Positions 1 through 6,789 of a stretch of DNA of 24,571 bases are shown here, in pieces. Both the position numbers and the translations under genes were made by a program. The first letter of the stretch is position 1, and each line of letters begins with the position of its first letter. The DNA comes from CAYZSU01 sp964480565. GTDB taxonomy: Bacteria > UBA10199 > 2-02-FULL-44-16 > JAAZCA01. The notes under the pieces are model-generated. The model did not search any database, was not told where the DNA came from, and saw only the letters and a list, made by a program, of their open reading frames with translations. The DNA lies in assembly GCA_964480565.1 (NCBI GenBank), contig CAYZSU010000031.1, positions 1-24,571 on the forward strand. The letters run 5' to 3'.

Positions 1-487
1 GCGTTTTAAATTGATCGATCGCTTCTTGAGAATGCCTTGGGTGCTTTGATCGGCCTGAGATCCAAACAAGGTTCAATCGGTCTAAAAGAGCATACACCCC
101 TGAAAGGGAATAATTACAATCAAAACGATCACACAAAAGGGCGTTGATATCATGTGCTGTTAGTCGTCCTCCCTTTCTTGAGGCGTGAAGATGATCCAAA
201 CTTTGACAAAAACTTTCTTCATCCTCTGGAGGTAAACGCGGTCTTCGTCCTCTTCCTTCTTTTTCAATCAAACCCTAGTAATCAAAATCAACGAAACGCT
301 GTAACCAGCATCGAACTGTCTTTTCTGTCATTAAAACCATCTCGGCAACTTCGCGAAGCAGTTTCCTTGCTTGTAGATGATGAAGGGCCTGAAGTTTTAT
401 TTTTATACGAGCATCTCGCTCAACTTTGTATGTCTCTTTGAAATCATAATCTTGAATCGCCTCAATAAAGGCTTTAATTTTTGTCAT
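1..487 (-). pseudogene. IS630-family transposase, N-terminal part, interrupted by an in-frame amber codon
   Basis: From the ATG at 485-487 the frame gives an N-terminal helix-turn-helix region (…REVAEMVLMTEKTVRCWLQRF), then a TAG at 275-277. The same frame continues to the window edge with GLIEKEGRGRRPRLPPED and a second winged-helix segment (SGVYALLDRLNL). This order, HTH then a GxxGRP linker then a second HTH, is typical of IS630/Tc1-mariner-type bacterial transposases. The catalytic DDE region would lie left of base 1 and cannot be seen. Only a stop codon separates the two parts, with no frame change, so this looks like a nonsense mutation in a dead copy. The start lies 12 nt downstream of the truncated OrfA stop, which is very short for an intact IS630 leader. 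Confidence 0.7.
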
Positions 488-499
488 TCCACAATAATA

Positions 500-631
500 C
501 TACTTTCGAATTTGGGTGGAGTGAACATTGTAGCGACTGGAGAGCTCTGCGATTGTCTCTGTTTCCTTGATTGCTGCCAAGGCTACTTTGGCCTTAAACT
601 GATCGTCATACACCTTTCGTTTTTTCATCAT
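500..631 (-). pseudogene. IS3-type transposase OrfA, 5' fragment (43 codons)
   Basis: Reading leftward from the ATG at 629-631 gives MMKKRKVYDDQFKAKVALAA, then an HTH segment ending NVHSTQIRK and a TAG at 500-502. The YDDQFKAKVALAAIKxxxTIAELSSRYNVHxxQI pattern is the N-terminal helix-turn-helix of IS3/IS150-type OrfA proteins. Intact OrfA is about 90-120 residues and normally continues with W-K after QIRK, so this copy is truncated exactly at the junction with the IS630-like sequence. OrfB, which carries the DDE integrase domain, is absent. The fragment cannot be functional by itself. It marks an older insertion that was hit again or deleted. Confidence 0.65.
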
Positions 632-721
632 TATGAACCCCTTTCGTATGGGATATTTAATCCCCTGTAAGTCCACTTAGAAATCCCTTATTTTTTGTTC
701 GGGTTTGCTCGACCACTATAA

Positions 722-1066
722 ATCGATCAGGACCCATATGTTCGTACGAAATCTATAATAGCTTTGGATAATGTCGGGGATGAAAATATTGCTAAACATC
801 TTACTGCATTGTTAGATGATAGTGATCCCTATGTTCGCTCAAAAGCGATTGAAATATTGGGAAAACATAGAAATGGAGCTACAGTAGGGCTTATTATGAA
901 ATGTTTAAATGATAGTGATCCCTATGTTCGTACGAAAGCGATTGAAACATTGGGTGCGATTGGCGACAAAACAACCATTCAATATTTAAAACCACTACTT
1001 AATGATAAAGATAATGTCATCAAAGCAGCCGCCAAAAAGGCAATCGATAAATTAAGAAATAAGTAA
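722..1066 (+). pseudogene. HEAT-repeat protein, C-terminal fragment
   Basis: The open frame from 722 encodes about three HEAT (PBS-lyase-like) units, each ending D-x-V-R-x-A/K-A-I-E-x-L-G, and stops at 1064-1066. A TTG at 764 could serve as start but has no good ribosome-binding site. The HEAT pattern already begins upstream of it (DPYVRTKSIIAL at about 731-766), so the gene's 5' part was probably removed by the IS remnant on its left. Two units share a near-identical stretch of DNA (DSDPYVR…KAIE at about 823 and 911). The C-terminus (AAAKKAIDKLRNK) matches that of the larger HEAT gene ending at 3881 (AAKKAIDQLTTE), so the two are paralogues. Expression is doubtful. Confidence 0.65.
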
Positions 1067-1119
1067 AAGTTTTCATCTATTTAAATACATTTATCAACTA
1101 AGAATAAGGGGGATATTCT

Positions 1120-1452
1120 ATGTTACCACCACGTATTAATGACCAAACGAAATCCGACGTCCGTGAATTTTGTCAAGCACACGCCAATGCCGATCAATCT
1201 CTGGGACTGTTTAAAAATGCCCAGATGGTAGGCGCCCGCAAGACCATAACCGGAGCGTACACGCAAGTACGTGAGGATTGTGGTCGTAGCGGGAAACACC
1301 ACAGATGGGCGTTTTTTGACAGTTCCGTTCAACAAAAACTGGGGCAGAGTTGTTTTAATGCCGCTCCTACGGATCAATCGCATCGCTATGCAAAGAAAAT
1401 GGACAATATCAATTTACCTGCTCTATTTAAACCAAAACAAATGACCAATTGA
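1120..1452 (+). CDS. Small hypothetical protein containing a dispersed repeat; possible 5' part of the broken HEAT gene
   Basis: This 110-codon frame has a good start: ATG at 1120 preceded by AAGGGGG. Residues about 28-69 come from the dispersed 125-bp repeat (1203-1326), which is open in this frame. The remaining sequence (MLPPRINDQTKSDVREFC… and QKLGQSCFNAAPTDQSHRYA…) is not one I recognise. The last residues, MDNINLPALFKPK, followed one base out of phase by TNDQLIAIRGLNELDDKRAV, would read smoothly into the next HEAT gene. The frame may therefore be the N-terminus of that gene, separated by a one-base slip near 1431-1440. Alternatively it is an independent small ORF kept open by the repeat. 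Function unknown. Confidence 0.4.
   Translation: MLPPRINDQTKSDVREFCQAHANADQSLGLFKNAQMVGARKTITGAYTQVREDCGRSGKHHRWAFFDSSVQQKLGQSCFNAAPTDQSHRYAKKMDNINLPALFKPKQMTN
1203..1326 (+). repeat. Dispersed palindrome-ended, frame-open repeat, full copy 1
   Basis: About 124 bp are bounded by imperfect terminal inverted repeats: 1203-1222 against the reverse complement of 1307-1326, 16 of 20 positions matching by eye and both arms ending in GCCC. The interior encodes GLFKNAQ, then TGAYTQVRED, then SGKHHRWAFF. Copy 2 at 4707-4831, on the opposite strand, encodes GLFKNAQ, TGAYMRVRED and SGKHRKWAF in the corresponding frame. The element carries no transposase and is not a tRNA or CRISPR unit. It behaves like a MITE or a protein-coding palindromic repeat. 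Confidence 0.75.
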
Positions 1453-3881
1453 TTGCTATTAGAGGGTTGAATGAGCTTGATGATAAACGCGCAGTTTTAT
1501 ATCTTATTCCATTTTTGGAAAATGATGATAGTGAAATTTGTTGTGAAGCTGCAAATGCATTGGGCTGGTTAGGAGCTAAGCAATCTATTCCATATTTCAC
1601 TCCATTGCTTCAACATAGTAATGATGATATTCGCCTTTGCGCTGTCAGGGCTTTGGGTAAAATTGATGATAAGCGTGTTGAGTTTTTACTTCTTCCCGCT
1701 TTGGAAGATAAAAATGGAAATATTCGTTCAGAAACAGCAAAAATATTAGGGCAAATTGGAACAAAAAAAATTATTCCAAATCTTGTTACTATTCTTGATC
1801 AGGTGGATGATGATGGTGACTATGTTAGTATTGCTGTTAGGTCAGTTTTGAGGACAATTGGCGATAAGAGTGCAGTTTCATTGCTTGCTCAGTTATTAAG
1901 AAAACGTTCATATTCCTATTTTATAGAAGCATTAGGCCATATTGGCGATAAAAGTGCAATTTCACACCTTATCCGGCTTTCAAAAGATAAGAGTATTTTT
2001 GTTCGGAAGCATGCAACTAAAGCCTTGAGAGGAATTGGTGATTATAGCTTGATTCCACACCTTATTCGGCTTTCAAAAGATGAAAATATGCAAGTTCGCT
2101 ATCCTGCGGAAAAGGCCTTGGAAGATATTGTCGGTAAAGGTGTGCATTCACAGCTTGTTCAGATGTTAAAGCATAACGATGCGGCTGTTCGCTCTATAGT
2201 TATTGAAATGTTGGGCAATCTTGGTGATAAACGCGTTGTCCCACAGCATCTTTTAATGCTAAATGATAAGAATTGGAGAGTTCGCTCTTATGCTGCAGAA
2301 TTCTTGGGCCGTATTGCTAGCCAACGTGCGGTTGATCCCCTTATTCAGAAATTAAACGATAGTGATGAGAATGTCCGTTCAAGTGCTGCCATTGCCTTGG
2401 GCAAGATAGGCAGTAAAGATGCGGTTGCCCCTCTTATTCAGAAATTAAACGATAGTAATAAGGAGGTCCGTTTAAGTGTTGTCTGGGCTTTGGGTGTGAT
2501 TGGAAGTGAAGATGCGGTAGATCCCCTTATTCAGAAATTAAACGATAGTGATAAGGAGGTCCGTTCAAGTGCTGTCCTTGCCTTAGGAAAACTCGGTGAA
2601 AAGCGAGCAATTCCACAGCTTATTCAAATGCTAAGCAATAAGGATTGGCGCATTCGCACTAGAGCCGTGGATATGTTATGTGTTCTTGGCGATCATGGAA
2701 CCGTTTCGCAACTTCTTCAGGTGTTAAATGGTAAGAATGAAGATGCTAGAGAAAGTGCCGCTTATATTCTAGGCCAGCTTGGCAGTAAAGATGCGATTGA
2801 GCCTCTTGTCCAGAGGTTAAACGATGATAGCATATGGGGTATACGTTCAAGTGTTCTGAATGCATTAATTGCTATTAATGATAGTACAGCTGTGCCATTG
2901 CTTGTTTTAAAATTAAATGATAGCAGTGATTCTGTGCGTTCAAAGGTTGCTTGGGCTTTGGGCAAAATCGGTGATGAACGTGCGGTTGATCCCCTTATTC
3001 AGAAATTAAACGATAGTGATGAGAATGTCCGTTCAAGTGCTGCCATTGCCTTGGGCAAGATAGGCAGTAAAGATGCGGTTGCCCCTCTTATTCAGAAATT
3101 AAATGATAGCAGTGATTCTGTTCGCTTTAGTGTTGCCTGGGCTTTGTGCAAGCTTGGTAATGAGAGTGCAATTGATACTCTCATTCAATTATTAACAAGT
3201 GATGATGAGTTTGTTCGTTCGGATGCTGCCAAGGCAGTGGGTCAATTTGGTAATAGGGCTACAGCATTACGTCTTATTCAGATGGGAAGAACAAAAAAAC
3301 ATTATCATTCTAGTGTAGTCGAGGCATTGGGTTATATTGGCGATAGGGTTGCTGTTCCAACTCTTATTTTACTTCTCAGAGATGGCTATAGTACCTCGGC
3401 TTTGGGGGGAATTGATGATGAACGTGCGGTTCCATATCTAAGGAGACTTTTAAGGACTGATGGCTATGAGAAAGCTGTATGTGCATTGGGTAAATTAGGA
3501 GATAAACAAGTCGCTTCTCATCTTATTCAACAACTTAGAGGCTCTGAGTGTTTAACTAAGGAAAGTGCCTCTAAAATATTTGGCAAGTTGAGCGATAAAA
3601 ATACAGCATTTCAATTTACATTAATGTCCAAAAATTATGATTCCAGTATTCGTTCGAATGCCGCTTATATCTTGGGTATTTTGGGTGATAAACTCGCCGT
3701 GCCATATCTTATTTCAATGCTAAATGATAGTGATGAAGATGTTCGAGAAAATGTCGTTAAATCCTTAGGCAGACTTGGCGATAAGAGTGTGATTCCACAG
3801 CTTAGGCCATCGTTATATGATGAAAATGAGTCGGTTAGGCGTGCCGCTAAAAAAGCTATCGATCAATTAACAACAGAATGA
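1449..3881 (+). CDS. Large HEAT-repeat (PBS-lyase-like) protein
   Basis: About 810 codons consist almost entirely of tandem HEAT units of about 31 residues: A-V-x-x-L-I-x-x-L-N-D-x-D-x-x-V-R-x-x-A-A-x-A-L-G-x-I-G-D-x-x. Such alpha-solenoids act as protein-binding scaffolds. No enzymatic motif, signal peptide or membrane segment is visible, so a cytoplasmic binding role is the safest inference. The nominal start is a TTG at 1449 without a ribosome-binding site and there is no in-frame ATG near it. Upstream frames suggest the true N-terminus is out of phase (see the entry at 1120-1452). A 127-bp segment is duplicated exactly inside the gene. The C-terminus (AAKKAIDQLTTE) is paralogous to the truncated gene at 722-1066. 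The HEAT identity is secure; the partner and the integrity of the 5' end are not known. Confidence 0.8.
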   Translation: MIAIRGLNELDDKRAVLYLIPFLENDDSEICCEAANALGWLGAKQSIPYFTPLLQHSNDDIRLCAVRALGKIDDKRVEFLLLPALEDKNGNIRSETAKILGQIGTKKIIPNLVTILDQVDDDGDYVSIAVRSVLRTIGDKSAVSLLAQLLRKRSYSYFIEALGHIGDKSAISHLIRLSKDKSIFVRKHATKALRGIGDYSLIPHLIRLSKDENMQVRYPAEKALEDIVGKGVHSQLVQMLKHNDAAVRSIVIEMLGNLGDKRVVPQHLLMLNDKNWRVRSYAAEFLGRIASQRAVDPLIQKLNDSDENVRSSAAIALGKIGSKDAVAPLIQKLNDSNKEVRLSVVWALGVIGSEDAVDPLIQKLNDSDKEVRSSAVLALGKLGEKRAIPQLIQMLSNKDWRIRTRAVDMLCVLGDHGTVSQLLQVLNGKNEDARESAAYILGQLGSKDAIEPLVQRLNDDSIWGIRSSVLNALIAINDSTAVPLLVLKLNDSSDSVRSKVAWALGKIGDERAVDPLIQKLNDSDENVRSSAAIALGKIGSKDAVAPLIQKLNDSSDSVRFSVAWALCKLGNESAIDTLIQLLTSDDEFVRSDAAKAVGQFGNRATALRLIQMGRTKKHYHSSVVEALGYIGDRVAVPTLILLLRDGYSTSALGGIDDERAVPYLRRLLRTDGYEKAVCALGKLGDKQVASHLIQQLRGSECLTKESASKIFGKLSDKNTAFQFTLMSKNYDSSIRSNAAYILGILGDKLAVPYLISMLNDSDEDVRENVVKSLGRLGDKSVIPQLRPSLYDENESVRRAAKKAIDQLTTE
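2323..2449 (+). repeat. Exact 127-bp internal duplication in the HEAT gene, copy A
   Basis: Bases 2323-2449 are identical to 2977-3103, offset 654 bp (218 codons, in frame). The stretch covers roughly one and a third HEAT units, from RAVDPLIQKLNDSDENV onward. Neighbouring units are only similar, so this is a recent duplication or gene-conversion tract. Confidence 0.85.
2977..3103 (+). repeat. Exact 127-bp internal duplication in the HEAT gene, copy B
   Basis: Second copy of the tract at 2323-2449. The identity ends at base 3104 (T, against C at 2450). Silent third positions inside the tract are also conserved, which favours recent exchange over protein-level selection. Confidence 0.85.
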
Positions 3882-4041
3882 TAAATTTCATCGTTGAATC
3901 GATTACTCCATCAGGTCTGCATAAACTGAAAAAATTTTATATTCCTCACAAAATACACATTCTCGAAGATGCCCCTTCGTGCACTAAGTTAATAATATAG
4001 ATCAAACTGCTGATTTTGAATGGTAAAATAGCGCAATGTGC

Positions 4042-4070
4042 TTGACTCTATTTTTGCCTCGATTTAAGAT
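4042..4070 (+). promoter_or_regulatory. Sigma-70-type promoter for zapA
   Basis: A -35 box TTGACT (4042-4047) is separated by 17 bp from a -10 box TAAGAT (4065-4070), 28 bp upstream of the zapA start. This is the best promoter match between the HEAT gene and zapA. Confidence 0.6.
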
Positions 4071-4098
4071 ATATAAAATTTAACATTAGGGGTTTGGT

Positions 4099-4377
4099 TT
4101 GAAGCGAACAATGGAAGTATCGATCATGGGACAGAAATTCATGATCAAAAGTGATTCAAATGATGATTATGTCATGGAAGTGGCCAATTATGTGGATAAA
4201 AAAATCACTGGTGTCATTCAAGGAACAAATTCAGTGGCATCGTTAAATGTGGCTATTTTAGCTGCCATGAACATTGCGGATGAGTATTTTAAATATCAAA
4301 AAGACAATACTCAGCGCATTACACAGGCTGAAAAAAAAGTGGAAGATATTATAGAGTTAATTGATTTACAAATGTAA
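4099..4377 (+). CDS. zapA: Cell division protein ZapA
   Basis: The 92-residue product fits ZapA, a small FtsZ-ring-associated protein that bundles FtsZ protofilaments. The N-terminal globular part has the family pattern V-x-I-x-G-x-x-F-x-I-K-S (residues 7-18), then DYVMEVANYVDKKI. A middle helix (SVASLNVAILAAMNIADEYFKY) and a C-terminal coiled coil (about 68-92) follow, the order expected for the dimer/tetramer fold. The TTG at 4099 is chosen because AGGGG (4088-4092) lies 6 nt upstream. The next candidate, ATG at 4111, would drop KRT and leave poor spacing. The gene has its own promoter, a terminator-like hairpin follows it, and it precedes a 6S-RNA-like structure. The zapA-ssrS order is common in Proteobacteria. 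Confidence 0.85.
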   Translation: MKRTMEVSIMGQKFMIKSDSNDDYVMEVANYVDKKITGVIQGTNSVASLNVAILAAMNIADEYFKYQKDNTQRITQAEKKVEDIIELIDLQM

Positions 4378-4382
4378 AATAC

Positions 4383-4431
4383 CTCTAAAAACCCTATCTT
4401 GGGGCAAAAGAAGTATTATTAGAGTTTTTTT
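4383..4431 (+). terminator. Probable rho-independent terminator after zapA
   Basis: CTCTAA (4383-4388) can pair with TTAGAG (4419-4424), followed directly by seven T residues (4425-4431). The loop is long but contains a small CCC/GGG hairpin. It lies 5 nt after the zapA stop. Confidence 0.5.
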
Positions 4432-4458
4432 GTTGTGTTGTTCTTTGATGCTTATCAA
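4430..4458 (+). promoter_or_regulatory. Possible promoter for the 6S-like RNA
   Basis: TTGTTG (4430-4435), 17 bp, then TATCAA (4453-4458) would start transcription near 4465, just before the first base of the predicted closing stem at 4468. The match to consensus is only moderate; position is the main argument. Confidence 0.3.
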
Positions 4459-4464
4459 TAAATT

Positions 4465-4625
4465 ACCCTGCTGGGTCCGTAATTGATATCAATTATTTTG
4501 AACCGATACGTTTATCTAGGGGATTGTCCCTAACTGTGGTGTGAGTCCTTTGCATCATTAAAACTTAGATTGATCCGATTGGATTTATCTGAATTTAATG
4601 GTGCAAAGGAACCCTAAAGCAGTCA
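4465..4625 (+). ncRNA. ssrS: Candidate 6S RNA
   Basis: About 160 nt downstream of zapA fold by eye like 6S RNA, the promoter mimic that sequesters housekeeping RNA polymerase. A closing stem pairs 4468-4476 (CTGCTGGGT) with 4611-4622 (ACCC, bulge, AGCAG). A perfect 16-bp stem pairs 4547-4562 with 4594-4609 and extends through 4565-4589 around a GATT loop. Between these lies a large bubble containing TTTTGAACCGATACG and a small TAGGGGATTGTCCCTA hairpin. The GAACCGATAC segment recalls GAGCCGATA in the E. coli 6S bubble. No open reading frame or mobile-element signal explains the structure. The ends are approximate. What is seen is the fold and the location; the 6S identity is inferred. Confidence 0.6.
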
Positions 4626-4672
4626 TATGATCACCCACCTATTTTTAGGTCGGGTTCTAGGTAGTGATATCA
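4625..4672. repeat. Imperfect inverted repeat after the 6S candidate
   Basis: ATATGATCACCCACCTA pairs imperfectly with TAGGTAGTGATATCAT, and inside it ACCTA-TTTT-TAGGT forms a second perfect small hairpin. It could be a processing or termination structure for the RNA upstream. A T-rich tract (GGGGTTTTTATTTTG) follows at about 4685-4700. Confidence 0.4.
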
Positions 4673-4706
4673 TACGGCTTTTGCGGGGTTTTTATTTTGT
4701 ATTTTT

Positions 4707-4831
4707 GGGTTGCCCGTTGGAACGCCCATTTTCGGTGTTTTCCGCTAAACACGTAATCCTCACGTACTCGCATGTACGCTCCGGTTACGGGTTTACGGGA
4801 GCCCTGAATCTGGGCATTTTTGAACAACCCC
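4707..4831 (-). repeat. Dispersed palindrome-ended, frame-open repeat, full copy 2
   Basis: About 125 bp, in inverse orientation to copy 1. On the minus strand it reads VGLFKNAQ, TGAYMRVRED, SGKHRKWAF, closely matching copy 1 in peptide and DNA. The right end (4812-4831) matches the terminal repeat, whereas the left end (4707-4727) has diverged. A second short end-like motif (TTTTTGAACACCC, 4844-4856) follows 12 bp later. The element fills the space between the 6S-like RNA and the Bat operon, so the operon promoter must lie in or beside it. A TTGAAC in its right end followed 16 bp later by TATTTT (4842-4847) is a weak candidate. Confidence 0.75.
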
Positions 4832-4891
4832 ACAAAATATTTATTTTTGAACACCCTCATAATTTTAATCAGAAAGGGCTGAATTTATTTT

Positions 4892-5887
4892 ATGATTACG
4901 CACGAACAAGAAATATCTTTGGAAGAAAGAATCTCAACCCATCACCATGCAATCGACACGTTATTAACCTCACTGCAAACCGCACTTATTGGCCAATCAT
5001 ATCTATGTCAGCGATTATTAATGGGTTTGTTGACTCACGGTCATATTTTGGTCGAAGGTGTACCAGGTCTCGCCAAAACCACAGCAATAAAAGCATTGTC
5101 ATGTGCCTTGGATGCGAGCTTTAGCCGAGTTCAATTTACACCGGATTTACTGCCAGCAGATGTCACAGGTACGCAAGTCTATCATCCAAATGATCATACA
5201 TTTCATGTGAAAAAAGGGCCTATATTTGCTAATTTAGTATTGGCAGATGAGATCAATCGCGCGCCCGCTAAAACTCAGAGCTCATTATTAGAAGCCATGC
5301 AAGAACAACAAATTACCATTGGTGATCAAACCCATGCATTGCCAAATCCATTTTTAGTAATGGCCACACAAAATCCAGTGGAGCAAGAAGGGACATATCC
5401 ATTGCCAGAAGCGGAGGTGGATCGGTTTATCATGAAAGTACAGGTAAACTATCCGACAGAAGAAGAGGAAGTTCAAATCATTCAATTGATGGAAGGCAAT
5501 AATCATCAATGGCCCAAGCCATGTTTGTCATTGCAGCAAATTAAAGACATGCAAGCGACTATGAATGATATTCATATGGAAGAACGATTGTATCAATATA
5601 TTGTTCATTTAGTGTGGTGCTCAAGGGATCCAAAAAAATATGGCTTAGCTGATTTACAGCCATTAATTCATTATGGCGCATCTCCTAGAGCATCGATTTT
5701 CTTTGCAAAAGCTGCCAGAGCAAATGCCTTTTTAAAGGGGCGCTCCTATATTACGCCACAGGATATTAAAGATGTTGGCATGGATATTTTGCGCCATCGT
5801 ATTATTATATCCTATGAAGCAGAGGCGCAAAACATCACTTCAGAGCATATCATTCAACAATTGTTTGATACTATTCCAGTTCCATAG
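4892..5887 (+). CDS. MoxR-family AAA+ ATPase of the Bat operon
   Basis: This 331-residue protein has the MoxR signature: Walker A GVPGLAKTT (residues 56-64), Walker B LVLADE (115-120), the Q-x-x-LLEAMQE pre-sensor segment, sensor 1 ATQNP (158-162) and the arginine-finger region LPEAEVDRF (171-179). MoxR proteins are chaperone-like ATPases that act on partner proteins holding von Willebrand A domains. Those partners are encoded directly downstream, so a role in assembling or activating the Bat proteins is the natural inference. It is the first gene of the operon. The ATG at 4892 lies 13 nt after AGAAAGGG, a slightly long spacing. The upstream region is occupied by a dispersed repeat. Length is normal and all key residues are present. 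Confidence 0.9.
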   Translation: MITHEQEISLEERISTHHHAIDTLLTSLQTALIGQSYLCQRLLMGLLTHGHILVEGVPGLAKTTAIKALSCALDASFSRVQFTPDLLPADVTGTQVYHPNDHTFHVKKGPIFANLVLADEINRAPAKTQSSLLEAMQEQQITIGDQTHALPNPFLVMATQNPVEQEGTYPLPEAEVDRFIMKVQVNYPTEEEEVQIIQLMEGNNHQWPKPCLSLQQIKDMQATMNDIHMEERLYQYIVHLVWCSRDPKKYGLADLQPLIHYGASPRASIFFAKAARANAFLKGRSYITPQDIKDVGMDILRHRIIISYEAEAQNITSEHIIQQLFDTIPVP

Positions 5888-5894
5888 GTGGCAT

Positions 5895-6788
5895 ATGTCT
5901 GAAAAATTCATGGTATCTTCAGAACTACTCGCTCAAATGAAGCAAATTCAATTGCGTACAAAATCCCTAGTAACGGAACAGTTTGCTGGGGAATATGAGT
6001 CTGCATTTAAAGGTCAGGGAATGGCTTTTGAAGACGTGCGGCCCTATTATCCAGGCGATGATGTGCGATTTATCGATTGGAATGTCACAGCCAGGTGCAA
6101 TCAACCATTTATTAAATTATTTCGAGAGGAAAGAGAATTAACCGTTATTTTATTAGTCGATGTATCTGCAAGTATGCAATTTGGTTCAGGAGAGGTCTTC
6201 AAGCATAATACTGCCGCTACATTGGCGGCATTACTTGCGAATGTAGCCATGAAGAGCAATGATAAGGTGGGGATGATTTTGTTTTCCAATGACATCGATG
6301 CTTATATTCCTCCCAAAAAAGGGCCTCAGCATGTGTGGCGTCTAATTCGAGAGCTAATTTCATTTACACCTGAGGAAAAGCAGACAAATATTGCGAATGC
6401 GCTAGATTATTTAAATCAAGTGATTCGAAAACGCGCAGTCGTATTTTTAATATCTGATTTTTTCTGTTCCGACTATAATCATGCCTTTAAGCTTGCGGCC
6501 AAACGCCATGACCTAGTCACCATTGCATTAAATGATCCCATGGAACGTAAAATCGCACCAATTGGGCTGCTGTCCTTAAACGATATGGAAAATGGCGAGT
6601 CCATATTGATCGATACAAACGATATGGATGTTCATCGCATGATTGAACAATCATTTGACGAATTACAACAGTCATTAAAAAAATTATGTCATAGTACAGG
6701 TGCAGATTATATGACAGTGACGCCTCAGGATGACTTGATTAATGTGATTATGGGGTTGTTTAGACAGCGTGAACACATGATTAAATAA
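5895..6788 (+). CDS. DUF58 domain protein (Bat operon)
   Basis: The product of about 297 residues carries the DUF58 hallmark G-x-G-M-A-F-E-D-V-R-P-Y-x-P-G-D-D-V-R-x-I-D-W-N-V-T-A-R (about 40-67). A VWA-like fold follows with a metal-site-like DVSAS (89-93). DUF58 proteins regularly sit between moxR and batA and are thought to work with the ATPase; the biochemical role is not established. The ATG at 5895 is chosen because GGTGG precedes it and the frame upstream overlaps moxR. The gap to moxR is 7 nt, so the two are probably co-translated. No signal peptide or membrane helix is evident, so a cytoplasmic location is likely. It is followed at once by a short solo end of the dispersed repeat. Confidence 0.85.
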   Translation: MSEKFMVSSELLAQMKQIQLRTKSLVTEQFAGEYESAFKGQGMAFEDVRPYYPGDDVRFIDWNVTARCNQPFIKLFREERELTVILLVDVSASMQFGSGEVFKHNTAATLAALLANVAMKSNDKVGMILFSNDIDAYIPPKKGPQHVWRLIRELISFTPEEKQTNIANALDYLNQVIRKRAVVFLISDFFCSDYNHAFKLAAKRHDLVTIALNDPMERKIAPIGLLSLNDMENGESILIDTNDMDVHRMIEQSFDELQQSLKKLCHSTGADYMTVTPQDDLINVIMGLFRQREHMIK

Positions 6789-6789
6789 T

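Larger units (their letters stand above)
1..721 (-). mobile_element. Composite insertion-sequence remnant (IS630-like next to IS3-like) cutting a HEAT gene
   Basis: Two transposase remnants of different families lie on the minus strand. Nearest the HEAT stub is the start of an IS3-type OrfA (500-631). Directly downstream of its truncation is an IS630-type transposase (1-487) that runs off the left edge. HEAT-repeat coding sequence resumes at about 722, just after an in-frame TAA at 719-721, so the IS3-like end probably sits at about 700-720. I could not define terminal inverted repeats or target duplications. The order fits an IS630-like element inserted into, or fused by deletion with, an IS3-like element that had already landed in a HEAT gene. 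The left boundary is outside the window. Confidence 0.6.

Noticed and set aside
154..670. Plus-strand open frames opposite the transposase remnants
   Set aside because: They are antisense shadows of clearly recognisable IS630 and IS3 protein sequence.
1429..1442. Programmed -1 frameshifting site linking the two HEAT frames
   Set aside because: The codon phase around CCAAAACAA does not form an X-XXY-YYZ slippery heptamer, and I saw no clear downstream stimulator; a plain indel is simpler.
2323..3103. Possible CRISPR-like direct repeats in the HEAT gene
   Set aside because: Spacing and content follow in-frame HEAT units; there are no short identical repeats with unique spacers.
4657..4860. 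Minus-strand 67-codon frame covering repeat copy 2
   Set aside because: It is the repeat's peptide frame with short random flanks and no RBS or promoter; treated as part of the repeat, not as a gene.
4627..5124. Plus-strand open frame of 165 codons across the dispersed repeat and the start of moxR
   Set aside because: It overlaps moxR in another frame and reads the repeat in the non-conserved direction; no family resemblance and no RBS.
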